Assembly (NCBI GenBank): GCA_002007745.1
Contig: CP019882.1
Location: 3,100,001-3,164,000, forward strand
DNA length: 64,000 bases
Origin: Mycolicibacterium litorale
Lineage (GTDB): Bacteria; Actinomycetota; Actinomycetes; Mycobacteriales; Mycobacteriaceae
Direction: 5' to 3'
Under the pieces are notes generated by a model that saw only the letters and a list, made by a program, of their open reading frames with translations, was not told the DNA's origin and made no database searches. The position numbers were made by a program, and so were the translations under genes. Below, in pieces: positions 49,633-60,300 of the stretch; the first letter of the stretch is position 1; each line of letters begins with the position of its first letter.

Positions 49633-52600
49633 GTGGTGGAGTGGTACGTCATCTTGGGTCGGAGCGTCAAACCGATCGCGACCAGTTTCGCCACTTCGAG
49701 CATGAACCGCTGGGCACTTCCGTGGCGTGTTGCAGCGCAGACGCGGAAACGCGCACGCAAGGAAGGCATTCCGGTGCCAGACTATGCGCCGCTGCGGAAG
49801 TACCTGTCTGGTGGCCAGCCTCTCGAGGCCTTCAGGACGGACAGCCCGGAGTTGTACGAGACGGTGCGCGAAAAGCTTGTAGATCTGGCAGCGCGGTGCG
49901 GACTTGAACTAGGTCGGCGAGACTCTGAACGACTTGTCGGAGTTTTACTATCGGCTTATACGCACTTTTTGCCGGGCGGACAAGCATCGGAGGTGCAGGT
50001 TCGTAACGCTCTACTGGAGCTATCCGCCAGCCAGGACGCCCGCGAGCAATCCCGATTTGCCGGATCGGTGACGTTCGAAGAATCGCTCAAAGCGATACCG
50101 CCGGAGCGGGCGGCAGAGGCGCGTGGATTGGTGTCCTCGTGGCCGGGCATCGTCCACCTTGTACATGAACTGGTTAACGCGGCCGATCCAGTGGTCGCGC
50201 TACGCGATTGGCACCAAACCCGTCCCTCATGGTTTGGATCACCTCCGTCCGCAGCGCTCACGTGGTACGCCCGATTGGCGCTCGACTTCAACCTCAACGA
50301 TGTCGCCCTGACAGCTATCGACGAGGCCATTGAGTTGGGCGCGTCCCCGGTAACCACCTGGCGAGCTCGCCGCGCCATCGTCGAGTCGAACGAGAACGTC
50401 GCGTTGCGTACTGACGCGCTGAGGCCATTCGCGAGCGATTACCCACTTGCGCAAGCAATTGTGCTAAGCGATACCGGCGAAACTGACGCCGCAGTGGCAG
50501 TTCTTCGCGACTGGGCACCGTGGGACGCAATGGATAAAGACTTCAAAGCTATTCTGCTGTGCCAACTTTCTGCTGCTAACGACCTCGATGAAGGCCTCCG
50601 CATCGCCCAAGAGGCTGCATCGACACTGGGAAGTGTTGACTGCGCCTTGCTAGCCGCAGATTTTCTACTTCAGAGAGGTTCCGCCCGCCAGTCGCCGATG
50701 GACTTCGCTGATCTTGAGCAGAGCTACCGCACGGCGATCGGCGTCCGGGACTCAATTCGGTTATGGCGAGGCCCTAGTCATGGCGCGGTCAGACGAGCGA
50801 TGTCCGCCGCCCTTGCGATGGGAAACCTAAAAGAAGCCTGGCTCTTGTCACAGACCCCACCGGAGGGTGAAGCAACTCCTAAAGAGGCTGAGAGCAAAAC
50901 AATTCGGGGCGAAGCAGCACTTGTCGCGGCCCACTTGAACAGACGAGGCGACGTCGAGCGGTTGCTCACTTCTGTCGATGACGAACGAATCCGACACGAG
51001 GTAGCCGCTCTATTCGCCTATGCCGACGGCGACAGGGAAAGCGAGCTCACCCACTGGAAGTCCGCAGCGGCGCTCGCGACTCACCCGCAAGACCTGCTGC
51101 GTGCTTGTCAATCGATCGCGCTCCATGGAGAGCGATCAGACGAGTTGCCACGACTAGCTGAGACGCATCCAGATCTTGCGGAAGTCATCGGACTTGTAGC
51201 TGATGTCTATGGCAATAACCTGGACGCATTGGCGACTTTAAAGACGCGAGCCCGAACCAACCGGCTATGTGCCGGCGCATTGGGTGAATGGTACCGAGAT
51301 CACGGACAACTCTTGTCGGCCGCACAGCTTGCGGAGCGCAGTGGAGCCGCTTGGGCCGACGCGAATCTATTTCTTCTGGCGGCACAGATCTATCTCGACA
51401 TTCCAGACTACAAATCTGCTAATACGGCTGCGCGCGAGGCATTGCGGATGGCTGGGTCGTCGTGGTCCAAACGAATGGAGGCGTACGACGTCATCGTACG
51501 TGCACTAACCGCCGACCAAATTTGGGATAAAGCGGCGGAGGCGGCAGCCGAGGTTCTTGCGCTCGATTCCAAGAATGAGTCTGCCGCGTGGGTATTGACG
51601 ATCTCCCAATGGTTTATGGGTGAGTTGGATGCCGCTTGGAGAACCTATAACGATATTGCAGGTCGGCCAGAGCCGCGGATCGAAGCAGAGGCGGTAATTC
51701 GGACTCGCTTATGGCACAAATTTGAGCGCGCACCCGAAAGCTTGGACATTATATTCGACATAATCGACAAGTGGCCCGAAAGTAAAGAAGTCCGCACAGC
51801 CGCGGCGATTTCACTAATACAATTTCCTGCCGACGAAGACGACGAAGCCACTGTTACCCGAGTGCGAGAGCGTCTGAGTGCTCTTATCTCTGGCCTGGAT
51901 GAGATTTTTATCCTCAAAGACGTCGATCCTAACGATCCGTTGGCCACGTTGAACGCGCTGGTTGCTGATCTACCGGATACCGGTGAAGTAGACGCGAAAA
52001 TTAGCGAAGGCCGTCTGCCGCTTGGCTACGGAGCCTGGATTCATGGGAAGAGTTACGCCGAAACCATGGCTAGCTACACGGATTCCCCGTTCTTCGATAG
52101 TGAGCCAGCCACGTTCGAAGCTGAGGTCGCCACTGCACGCGAACTAGCCGAGAAGCCTGTCGTTATCGACATCACATCATTGTTGGCAGTTGCAAACCTG
52201 GATGCGTCAGTCGCAGACCAACTACTAGGGGTCGTTGACGATCTTCGAGGAGTGCGGGGCCAGCGGCTCGACACCGTTGTGGCAGTGGAGAATCTCGCAC
52301 GGTTATCAACCATGACGGTCGGCAGATCCACAGAGGGCGTGCCGCAAGTTTCGACGATTTCTGACGAAGAAGCCGCACGTCGCCTGGAGCGGGCGGAGAA
52401 GCTCCGCGACGCATTCGAGAAGGTCTCAGTCCACGCGGATACGACTAACGAAGAGGGTCAACGCTTTCCGACATGGCTCGCAGCCTATGAGCTGGCCAAA
52501 TCGCAGAGCTGTGTCTTCTGGTGCGACGATCGTCTGATACGAGGTCTAGCCGCCAATCAAGGTGTATCGACCTTTGGTACCCAGGCGCTCATCGAAGGCT

Positions 52601-53187
52601 TGCACCGGAACGGACTTATGTCAGAGAGTCTTGCCAAGCTGTCCCGCGCTGTCTTGGTTGCAAGCCATTACGTCGGAGGTAATTTCGACGCCAAGCTGAT
52701 GTACGACGCGGCGCAATTATCTAACTGGAAGCCGAGTGGTGCGGCCGATGCAATTTTGTACGGCCCGCCGTCGGAGACGCCCGATGCCGTGGTGAACTTC
52801 TCGATACATGCCATGTCGCAAAACTTAGATGACCCTGATGCGATCGTCGGATGGACGTTCGCAATTAGCAAATGGCTCATTCGCATAGCCGGCACCGAAT
52901 CCGCAGGCCAACGAAACCTCACCGTATTGATACTCAAAGTGCTGCAACAACGATGGTTGAATTCCAGCCTTCTACCGTTTGTCCTTCGGGGCATGAGAAA
53001 TGCAATTGCAACAACGGGGGTTGGCGATCCCTTTGAATCGGCCATGACCACGTACTATCAATCTCTCATTCGCTCCGTGGACCATCCCACAGCACTTGCC
53101 CATGTTCGTGGACTCGTCAGCTCCGCCGAGGCGAGCGACCGAGTCACGGTCACGAAGATTGCTCTACTGGCCCCCGGCGGCCCGTAG
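49633..53187 (+). CDS. TPR-like repeat protein with C-terminal PIN-like nuclease domain
   Basis: This is an 1184-residue soluble protein. Start GTG 49633 follows AGGAGG by 6 bp. Residues about 130-780 are alpha-helical repeats with TPR-like Ala/Leu/Trp spacing (GELDAAWRTYNDIAGRPEP, SANTAAREALRMAG). A segment near residues 795-820 (GRLPLGYGAWIHGKSYAET) resembles the GreAB-C-like piece that precedes PIN domains in TPR-PIN conflict proteins. The PIN-like part spans about 840-990, with acidic residues D846 (VVIDITSL), E886 (VVAVENLARL) and D965/D966 (WCDDRL), and the typical end GVSTFGT. PIN domains cut RNA. Codon use is AT-richer than the flanks, indicating transfer. A role as effector in phage defence is inference; the N-terminal 120 residues are unrecognised. 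Confidence 0.78.
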   Translation: MVEWYVILGRSVKPIATSFATSSMNRWALPWRVAAQTRKRARKEGIPVPDYAPLRKYLSGGQPLEAFRTDSPELYETVREKLVDLAARCGLELGRRDSERLVGVLLSAYTHFLPGGQASEVQVRNALLELSASQDAREQSRFAGSVTFEESLKAIPPERAAEARGLVSSWPGIVHLVHELVNAADPVVALRDWHQTRPSWFGSPPSAALTWYARLALDFNLNDVALTAIDEAIELGASPVTTWRARRAIVESNENVALRTDALRPFASDYPLAQAIVLSDTGETDAAVAVLRDWAPWDAMDKDFKAILLCQLSAANDLDEGLRIAQEAASTLGSVDCALLAADFLLQRGSARQSPMDFADLEQSYRTAIGVRDSIRLWRGPSHGAVRRAMSAALAMGNLKEAWLLSQTPPEGEATPKEAESKTIRGEAALVAAHLNRRGDVERLLTSVDDERIRHEVAALFAYADGDRESELTHWKSAAALATHPQDLLRACQSIALHGERSDELPRLAETHPDLAEVIGLVADVYGNNLDALATLKTRARTNRLCAGALGEWYRDHGQLLSAAQLAERSGAAWADANLFLLAAQIYLDIPDYKSANTAAREALRMAGSSWSKRMEAYDVIVRALTADQIWDKAAEAAAEVLALDSKNESAAWVLTISQWFMGELDAAWRTYNDIAGRPEPRIEAEAVIRTRLWHKFERAPESLDIIFDIIDKWPESKEVRTAAAISLIQFPADEDDEATVTRVRERLSALISGLDEIFILKDVDPNDPLATLNALVADLPDTGEVDAKISEGRLPLGYGAWIHGKSYAETMASYTDSPFFDSEPATFEAEVATARELAEKPVVIDITSLLAVANLDASVADQLLGVVDDLRGVRGQRLDTVVAVENLARLSTMTVGRSTEGVPQVSTISDEEAARRLERAEKLRDAFEKVSVHADTTNEEGQRFPTWLAAYELAKSQSCVFWCDDRLIRGLAANQGVSTFGTQALIEGLHRNGLMSESLAKLSRAVLVASHYVGGNFDAKLMYDAAQLSNWKPSGAADAILYGPPSETPDAVVNFSIHAMSQNLDDPDAIVGWTFAISKWLIRIAGTESAGQRNLTVLILKVLQQRWLNSSLLPFVLRGMRNAIATTGVGDPFESAMTTYYQSLIRSVDHPTALAHVRGLVSSAEASDRVTVTKIALLAPGGP

Positions 53188-53300
53188 AGCATGCGGCCCG
53201 CCGCCTCAGGTGGGGGCCAACCCCGCTTGGGCTCATGCAGATGCGGCCGACGCGGCAGTCGTGCCCAGTCCGCACATATGCTTGGAACGGCGCCTTTGAA

Positions 53301-56300
53301 TCACAGTCGCCGGGCAGAACCACCTTTGGGTGGGGTCCATGTCCAACCCGACAACGTCTCAAGCCGGGACCGTCGCTCCGCGTCAAGGTTGCCCTTGTTG
53401 AAGACGTTGCGTTGCTTCTGCACCCACCCGCCGAGCCTGAAACCGTCGATGACGTACGAGCCCGGAACTCGGGCGTCACCATGCTCATCGACGTACTCGA
53501 CAAGGTTTGCGAACCCCTGCTCCCACTGGGTATCGAACGGATCCCACGCCCATCCCGGCACCTCGCTCAAGCGCCGAACACGCTCCGGGTTGAGTACGCC
53601 GCGCTTGAAATTCGCCCGCTGCACCCTCACCCACACTCCAAGCTTCAAGCCGTTCGCCTCGTACACCCCGGGGACACGCACATTGCCATTCTCCGAGGCG
53701 TACGTGATCAGCAACGACAGGAACTGATCCCACTTGTCCCGCTTGCTGTTCCACGACCAACCCGGCAGCGCGGTCAACCTATTCTCTCGGTCGTTCGGAA
53801 GAGTCCCTTTCGCGCAGGCGTTGCGCTGACCCCCACCCATTGCCCCAACCGATATCCATCGGCACTGCTGTACGACGACGAAACATCCGCCCCTCCAGAT
53901 TCTTCGACATACCCGAGAAGGTGCTGAAAGCCCTCCTCCCATTGGTCGGCCCGAGTGTCGAATGTCCACCCGGAAGTGCCTGCAGCCGCCTTACCCGTTC
54001 TGGATCCAACGTTCCAGCCTTAAATGCGTTGCGCTGCACATTGATCCACGGACCCAGCCGATAGCCCTCGTCGGTTACATGAAACCGTGGGACGCGGGCG
54101 TCACCGTTAACGTCGACGTATTTGGCGAGTTGCTGGAACCCGTCTTCCCATTTGTCCTTCAGCGTCGCCCATTTCCATCCCGGCAACTCCTCAAGCCGGA
54201 CTTGACGATCAGGGCTTATTGTCCCGAGCGCGTACTTCCGACGCTGGACGGCGACCCAAGAACCCAGATTGAACCCGTGGAAGTCAAAAGTGTGGGGCAC
54301 TAGGGCATTACCACGCTGCTCCACGTAATCGCAGAGTTGCCGGAACCCTTCCTCCCACTGTTCCGTGAACGGATCCCATGACCAGCCAGGAAGCTCCTGC
54401 AGGCGTCTCTCGCGCTCAGCCGCAAGTTGGCCCCGGTTGTAGATCCCGCGTTGCTTCTTCACCCAGGCACCGAGGGCGTAACCGCCGACAACATACGACC
54501 TCGGAACGAGAGAATTTCCTTTCTGTGCGACGTAATCCAACAGCCAGCGGAAGCTTTCCTCCCATGCGTCGGCGAACGGATCCCACGACCAGCTCGGCAG
54601 CGCCTCCAAACGTTTTCGGCGTTCAACCTCCATGGTGCCTCTGGAAAAGCTCCTTCGTTGGACCGCTACCCACACGCCCAAGGTGAAGCCATCGATCACG
54701 AAGGTCTTGGGCACGCGAGCATCGCCGTGCTGGTCGACATATAGCTTCAGTTGTCGGAATCCCTCCTCCCACTGCTCTGCACGAACGTCCCAACTCCACC
54801 CCGGAAGTTCGCGCAGTCGACGTTCGCGTTCCTCGTCGAGTTCTCCCTTGCCATGCAACTCGCGCTGCCACACTGTCCACCAGCCCAGCCTGTATCCGTC
54901 GCGGGTCGTGTGGTCGGACGGCACTCGGGCGTCGGCATGCTTGTGTACGTACCGTTGCAGTTGGCGAAATCCTTCCTCCCATTGCTCCGCCCACTGATCA
55001 ACCCAATAGTCGGCGATCGGATCCCAGGTCCAGCCAGCCACTGTCTCCAGCAATTCCGCACGCTCGGCCTTTAACGTTCCCTTCGCGTAGTGCGATCGCT
55101 GATTCGCCACCCAGGCGCCCAACCTGAACCCGTCCTCCGTCACATATCGCGAGCCAACCCGGGCGTGGCCGCGCTCCGAGGCGAACTCCTGAATCTTCCC
55201 GAGCCAAAACTCCCACGAAGCCGTCGTCCGCTCAACAAGACGAACATCGAAGGCGTCGGCGAATTCCTTACCCACCTTTGACGGCAGGTTGAGATGAATC
55301 TTGTTGGGCGGCTTCACAGTCCCCGGCACCTTCCAAGGTTCCGGCGCAACTCGTCGAGTTGCTCTCCAAGCTCTTCGTCGTGGGCTCGCAAAGCTTTGAT
55401 GACATCCCACACTGGCTTGAAGACCGAGGCGTCTAGGGCGGCTTCGGGGTCTTCGTCAGTGTCGATGAACACGGGGATCACGATGGTGCCAACGGTCTTA
55501 TCGCTGGACTTGCGGATGGCACGGCCAACGGCTTGGATGATGTCGACCTCCGAGCGTCGAGGGTCGATGAACGCCACACCGTCCAGTGTCGGCACATCCA
55601 CACCTTCGGCCAGGCAACGGGCATTCGCGAGTACTCCCCGCTCGCCAACGTCAAGGGCCGCAAGATGCCTCAGACGAATCTCTCGGTCGCCAGCCGACAT
55701 CTCACCCGAGGCGAAGTCGGCCCACAACGGACCTTTTGGCCGCTGGCGGGGCGGCATCCACGCGAGAACCTCCGGCATCGACCGGGCGAAATCGCTGGCA
55801 CGCTTGACACGCGAGTGGAACGTGATCGTGCGGTGCAGGTCGTACTTTTTCATGGCCTTGGCCAGACCGATCTGGCCGGCGAGCGTTCGCGCATCGGTCT
55901 TCCTCCCGCCGCCGTCGAGGACGACGAGCTCGCCGCGCTCTGCCCACTCCCGATACGTGGCATCGTCGACACCGACGACCGCCACCTGGTAGTCGGTCAA
56001 TAGTTCACGCTCGATGGCCTCACCGAACGGAAGCCGGTGGAACACCGTGCCGAACTTGGCTTCGTCATCCATCGACGCGACCTCGTAATCAGCTTCCTTC
56101 GCCTCTCGCACGATCCGACCGGTGAAGTAGCGGGGCGTCGCCGTCATGAACAGTCGCCGCGCGCTCTTGATTTTGGTCGGATCCAGGATGGTGGCGAACT
56201 CTGAGCCGGTCGGGCCCGCGCAGCGGTGAGCTTCGTCAGCCACAACCAGGTCGAAACCGGGAACCCGGCCCAGCTCAAAGGCTTTCGCGATTTGCGGGGA

Positions 56301-57191
56301 CGACTGGTACGTGGCAAATACCACCCGCGGCATGGAACGGCGCCGCAGGAACCCCGCAATCTCTGTAGGACTCGTTGTTACGGGGACGCCAAGGTCGCTC
56401 GTGTGGCTGACCACCGCATCATCGTCGACGACCGTCTCGTCCGAACACACCGCCCGAAATTCGAACTCGTGGGTGCTGTTGGCTGTCCACTCCCGCAGCG
56501 TCTGCTTCAGCAACGACAATGACGGCAATAGGACGAGTGTCCGGTTGGCTGCGACCTTCTCTTTGATGAATAGAGCGGCGAGGGTCTTGCCGGTCCCACA
56601 CGCCATTATCAACTGGCCCCGATCAGCAGTGTCAAAGCCCTTGAGGACGGCTTTGATGGCCTCGCGTTGATGCGGGCGAGGACTCTTCGGTGCGATACGT
56701 TTCGCTGGCCTCAACGCCTCCGGGGATGACGGCCAGTCCACTTCCGCGCGCTCCAGGACGGCAAGGTTTACAAAGCTGGCGGTGCCCTGGCCCTGAATGG
56801 TCCGCTCAGCGATCTTATCGATCAGATTCGTCGTGGCAATCAACAATCTGTACGCGAATATCGGCCGTCCGGCCTCAGCCAGAAACCGGTTCACATCCTT
56901 CTTCGTGACGCGGAACGCCCGGTCATAAGCTTTGGCCTGGATGGCCCACAGGTTACCGTCGTGGTCTTCGGCGACGAGGTCAATTCCGGCGTCGATGCCC
57001 CAGCGACCGGGCCACTCGTTCCACAACCACACATGGCGAAGTTGAGCTGCGTAGACGGGATCCGTAGTCAGGTACCACTGGCAGATCCGCTCAAACTGCG
57101 CGCCCTTTCGAGTCGTGCTGGTCGAGTCGAGGCGCGCTGCAAGTTCCTTAAATGCCGCCACGTAGTGAAGAGTAAATTGCCCGGCCGACAC
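53301..57191 (-). CDS. SF2 helicase with Mrr-like nuclease domain and nine HA repeats, frame broken three times
   Basis: About 1297 residues after repair. Residues 25-110 form a restriction-endonuclease-like (Mrr_cat) domain: D71 in GIDAGIDLVA and Q85-x-K87 in WAIQAKAY. A superfamily 2 helicase follows: Walker A ACGTGKT (197-203), DEAH at 319-322, motif III TATPRYF, and VGRAIRKSS in motif VI. The rest is nine tandem helicase-associated (HA) domains. Breaks occur at CC 55329-55330, CCC 53969-53971 and C5 53830-53834; adding one base at each keeps the repeat pattern unbroken. The start GTG 57191 has no clear ribosome site. The protein likely unwinds and cuts DNA, perhaps foreign DNA. It converges on the PIN protein gene with a 113-bp gap. 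Confidence 0.85.
53320..55222 (-). repeat. Nine tandem HA-domain repeats (about 69 codons each)
   Basis: Each unit runs from WEEGFxxLxxYV through GDARVP and GYxLGxWVxxQR to ERxxRLxxLPGWSWD. Units 2 to 6 are regular and close relatives, unit 1 is more divergent and unit 9 ends the protein. Three of the unit boundaries become visible only after single-base frame repair. HA domains are thought to bind nucleic acid; nine copies is many for this family. Confidence 0.85.
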
Positions 57192-57217
57192 CGAAGATTA
57201 GGGACATGCCGGCCGAC

Positions 57218-57355
57218 TCAAAGCGTCGACTCGTCCGAAGCCTCGTCGAACGCGCTGTGGCGCCGGCCGAGGTATCGCGCCATGGCCGGTCCGCTGTCGA
57301 TGCGGACCTTTAGCATCCGCATGTAACCGCGCATCCACAGCGTCGCCAGGACCAA
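57218..57355 (-). other. Short open frame, possible gene remnant
   Basis: From TTG 57355 (or ATG 57334) a short frame encodes up to 45 residues, including LATLWMRGYMRMLKVRIDSG and an acidic end DEASDESTL, stopping at 57218, 27 bp before the helicase start. Its bias is coding-like. It may be a small gene or the 3' end of one that lost its front when the island inserted. This accounts for most of the 185-bp gap between the helicase and the exported protease gene. Confidence 0.35.
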
Positions 57356-57376
57356 CGAGTCGCTTCTTCGGCCCGG

Positions 57377-60300
57377 TCACGCCGTGATCAGCGTCGGGTT
57401 CGAGAATTCCGAGGTGTCCGACGGTCCGCTGTCCGGTGTGGCGGTGACCGTGATGAAGCCCCCCACGGCGGCCAACGGCGTCGGGAACGACAGCTCCACG
57501 TCGCCGGCAGCCACCTCGGCCAACGTGTAGAGCAGTTGTTGGCCTTGTACCGGTGTCGCGCCGCCGGCCGGGGTGTAGAACACCTGGACGGTGAAAGTGC
57601 CGGAGTACTGCGGTAGGGTGTTGACCGTCGCGTTCACGGTCATCACCGGCACCGGGATTCCGCTCAGACTGGCCGAAGTGACCTGCGGGGCGGGCTGACC
57701 GTTGTTGCCGCCATTGGTGAGCTCGATGCCCAGACCGTCGATACCGCCGTTGCTGGCGATCGAGTTCGACTGGATGCCGTTGCCGGTTCCGGTGTCGATG
57801 ACCACCCCGTTGCCAACGTTGTTGAGGACCGTGTTGCCGGTCACCTCCGCACCGCTGGTGTCGATCAGGTGGATGCCGACCTGACTGTTACCCAGGACAA
57901 CGTTGTTCAGGACCATCGGGTTGGCCGCGCCGGTGATCTGGATACCGTCCACGCCGTTGGTGCTGACCGCGAAATCTTTGATGATGACGTCGGGCGCAGG
58001 GTCGGCGTTGGGGACCTGCTCGACCACGATGCCGCTGTCGGTGAACGCTCGAATCAGGCCGCCGCCGCTGAAGTTCGCCGACACCCCCTTGCCGATGTAG
58101 AGGCCCTTTTCGTTGGAGAACCCGAGGTCGCCGGAGAGCGCGACGTAGCCGGGTGCGGTCACAGAGGCAGTGCCACCGGTGGCGGTCTGGACCGTGATCC
58201 CACCCAGCGGGTTGGTCACCCCGATGTCGCCGTCGAGCGTGGCTGTGTTGCCGTCGCCGAGGTTGATGGCCAGTGTGTATCCCGCACCCGGCACCGAGTC
58301 GATCGGGCCACCGAAGGCGATGTCCCCGCCGCTGATGCTGACCGGTCCTGCCAATGTTGCGGGACCGCCGACCGCGAACGACGATTCCCCGCCGACCGCG
58401 TACAACCCGTTCAGCGACACCGCATTGTGATAGGTCTGGCCCCGGCGGTCTGGACCGAGGCCGTGCTGGTGGATCCGGCGGCGTCGACGGTTACGCTGCC
58501 CAGCGCCCGCTGGCTGCCCACCTCACGCACGAACGTCGCAGTGCCACCGGCATTTACGGTCAGATCTTGGTTGCCGCTGATCGAGTCGACGGTGCCGGAG
58601 AAGGTGACATTCCCCGTGCCGGCATGCACGACGGTGTCGCCGAGCAACGTCGTCACACCGGCAACCGAGAAGTCGCCGCCGGATGTGGTGTAGGTGCCGT
58701 CGAGCAGCGCGTTCTGCCGGTAAGTCTGCGACCCTGTGGTGGTGACGGACCCCGCCGACACGGTGGCCTGACCGCCGGTGGGCCGCAACCAGATCACCCC
58801 TCGGCAACGTCGAACATCACGTCGAACTGGTTGTAGAGATTCAAACCGGTGTTGACGTTCTGACCGGGGGCCAGGACGTTGCCCGACTCGTAGTTGACGA
58901 GGTTGACCGATCCGATGTCACCGGCAGTGAACGACCAGGTCAGGGCCGGGCGCCCCTGCGTGGTCGGGAAGACGGCATTGAACGTGACGCCGGGCTGCAG
59001 CTGTCCGTTGTCGTTGTAGGGATCCCCGCCTTGGCCCTTGAGCCGAATCCCGGTCGACGGCGCTCCGCTGTCGATCAACGAGGGCAACGAGGACGTGACG
59101 CCGATCTGCTGTTCGGTGTCCCCGTTCGAGGCGGTGTACTGCGGCGCGAAGCCGAACCAACTCAGCACGTCGTATCCGGAGATCGGGTATGTCCCACCGC
59201 CCGGTTGCGGTGTCACCGGTACGGCGTAGGTGAACTGATCCCGCAGCTGGTCGGTGACACCGACGGTCAATTGCGGCTGAATTCCGATGGGGCCCAATTG
59301 AACCAGGAATCCACTCGAGAGATTGCCCGGCAGTTGGAACAACGGGTTGGCAAGCGGGCTGTTCTGTCCGGTGATCGGCAGGGTGGCGAAAGACGCGCCG
59401 AAGTCGCCGAAGAACCGGTCTTCCACCGGCGGTGCAGAAGGATTGGTGAACAGATAAGTAGCGCCGGTGTTGGAGTTGCCGCCGTCGAGGATGGCGGCGA
59501 TCTGCACGGGTTGGCCGGTGGAGACCGTCTGAGAACCCGAGCCGAGGGTGATCGGGGTGTTGGCGACGACCCCGTTGTAGTAGATGCCCGACGAGTAGGC
59601 CTCAGACACCGGCGTCGAGGTCAGCGGGGTGTTGCTCCAGAAGGCGGGGTTGTAGCCGGCGAAGAACGCGACCCCGCCGGTGTCGAATTCGTAGACCTGT
59701 GACGGATTATTGCCGATCGCCACGTCGATTCCGTACTTTACTTGCGCGGGGCCGCTCGTATTGAACTCCGGAAGATAATGCAGCGGAATCGTTTTGGTGC
59801 CGTTCGACTGCTGAATCTGCAACGGTGCGATGCCTTGGGTGAGCAGACTGGCCAGCGCCGCCTCGCCGCCCACCGCGCCGGCGAAGGTGGTGGTTCCCAG
59901 CGCCGTCACGGTCAGCGCCTGCTTACCCGCCCTGGCCGCGTCCACGGTGCCGTTGAACGTGGCGTCCTTGCCTCCCGCGTTGACCTCGACACCGTTGGCC
60001 AAGACCACCGGCCCGTCGAACTCGACACCACCAAGCCCGCGTACCGCATCACGCAATGTGAGCGCACCACTGGACACCGAAGCAGTGACCTTGTTGGAGA
60101 ATGACGCACCGGATTGGAAACGCAGAGAGTCGATTTGGGAAGTCGTCAGGTCGCCGTTCACGGTGCCTGACGCGAGCACCACGCCGGCACAGCCGGCGTT
60201 TCCGGGATTGCTCACGTGCACCGTCACGGGATCGGTGTCGGTGAAACTCTGCGCCCCGAAGAACCACGGATCGCCCGACACTTGAACCGACGAACCGACC

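Noticed and set aside
53188..53300. Strong intrinsic terminator between the convergent island genes
   Set aside because: GC-rich partial palindromes exist but no clear stem followed by a T run on either strand.
48650..57376. Prophage or transposon
   Set aside because: No integrase, transposase, capsid or terminal inverted repeats were found; only defence-like and unknown genes.
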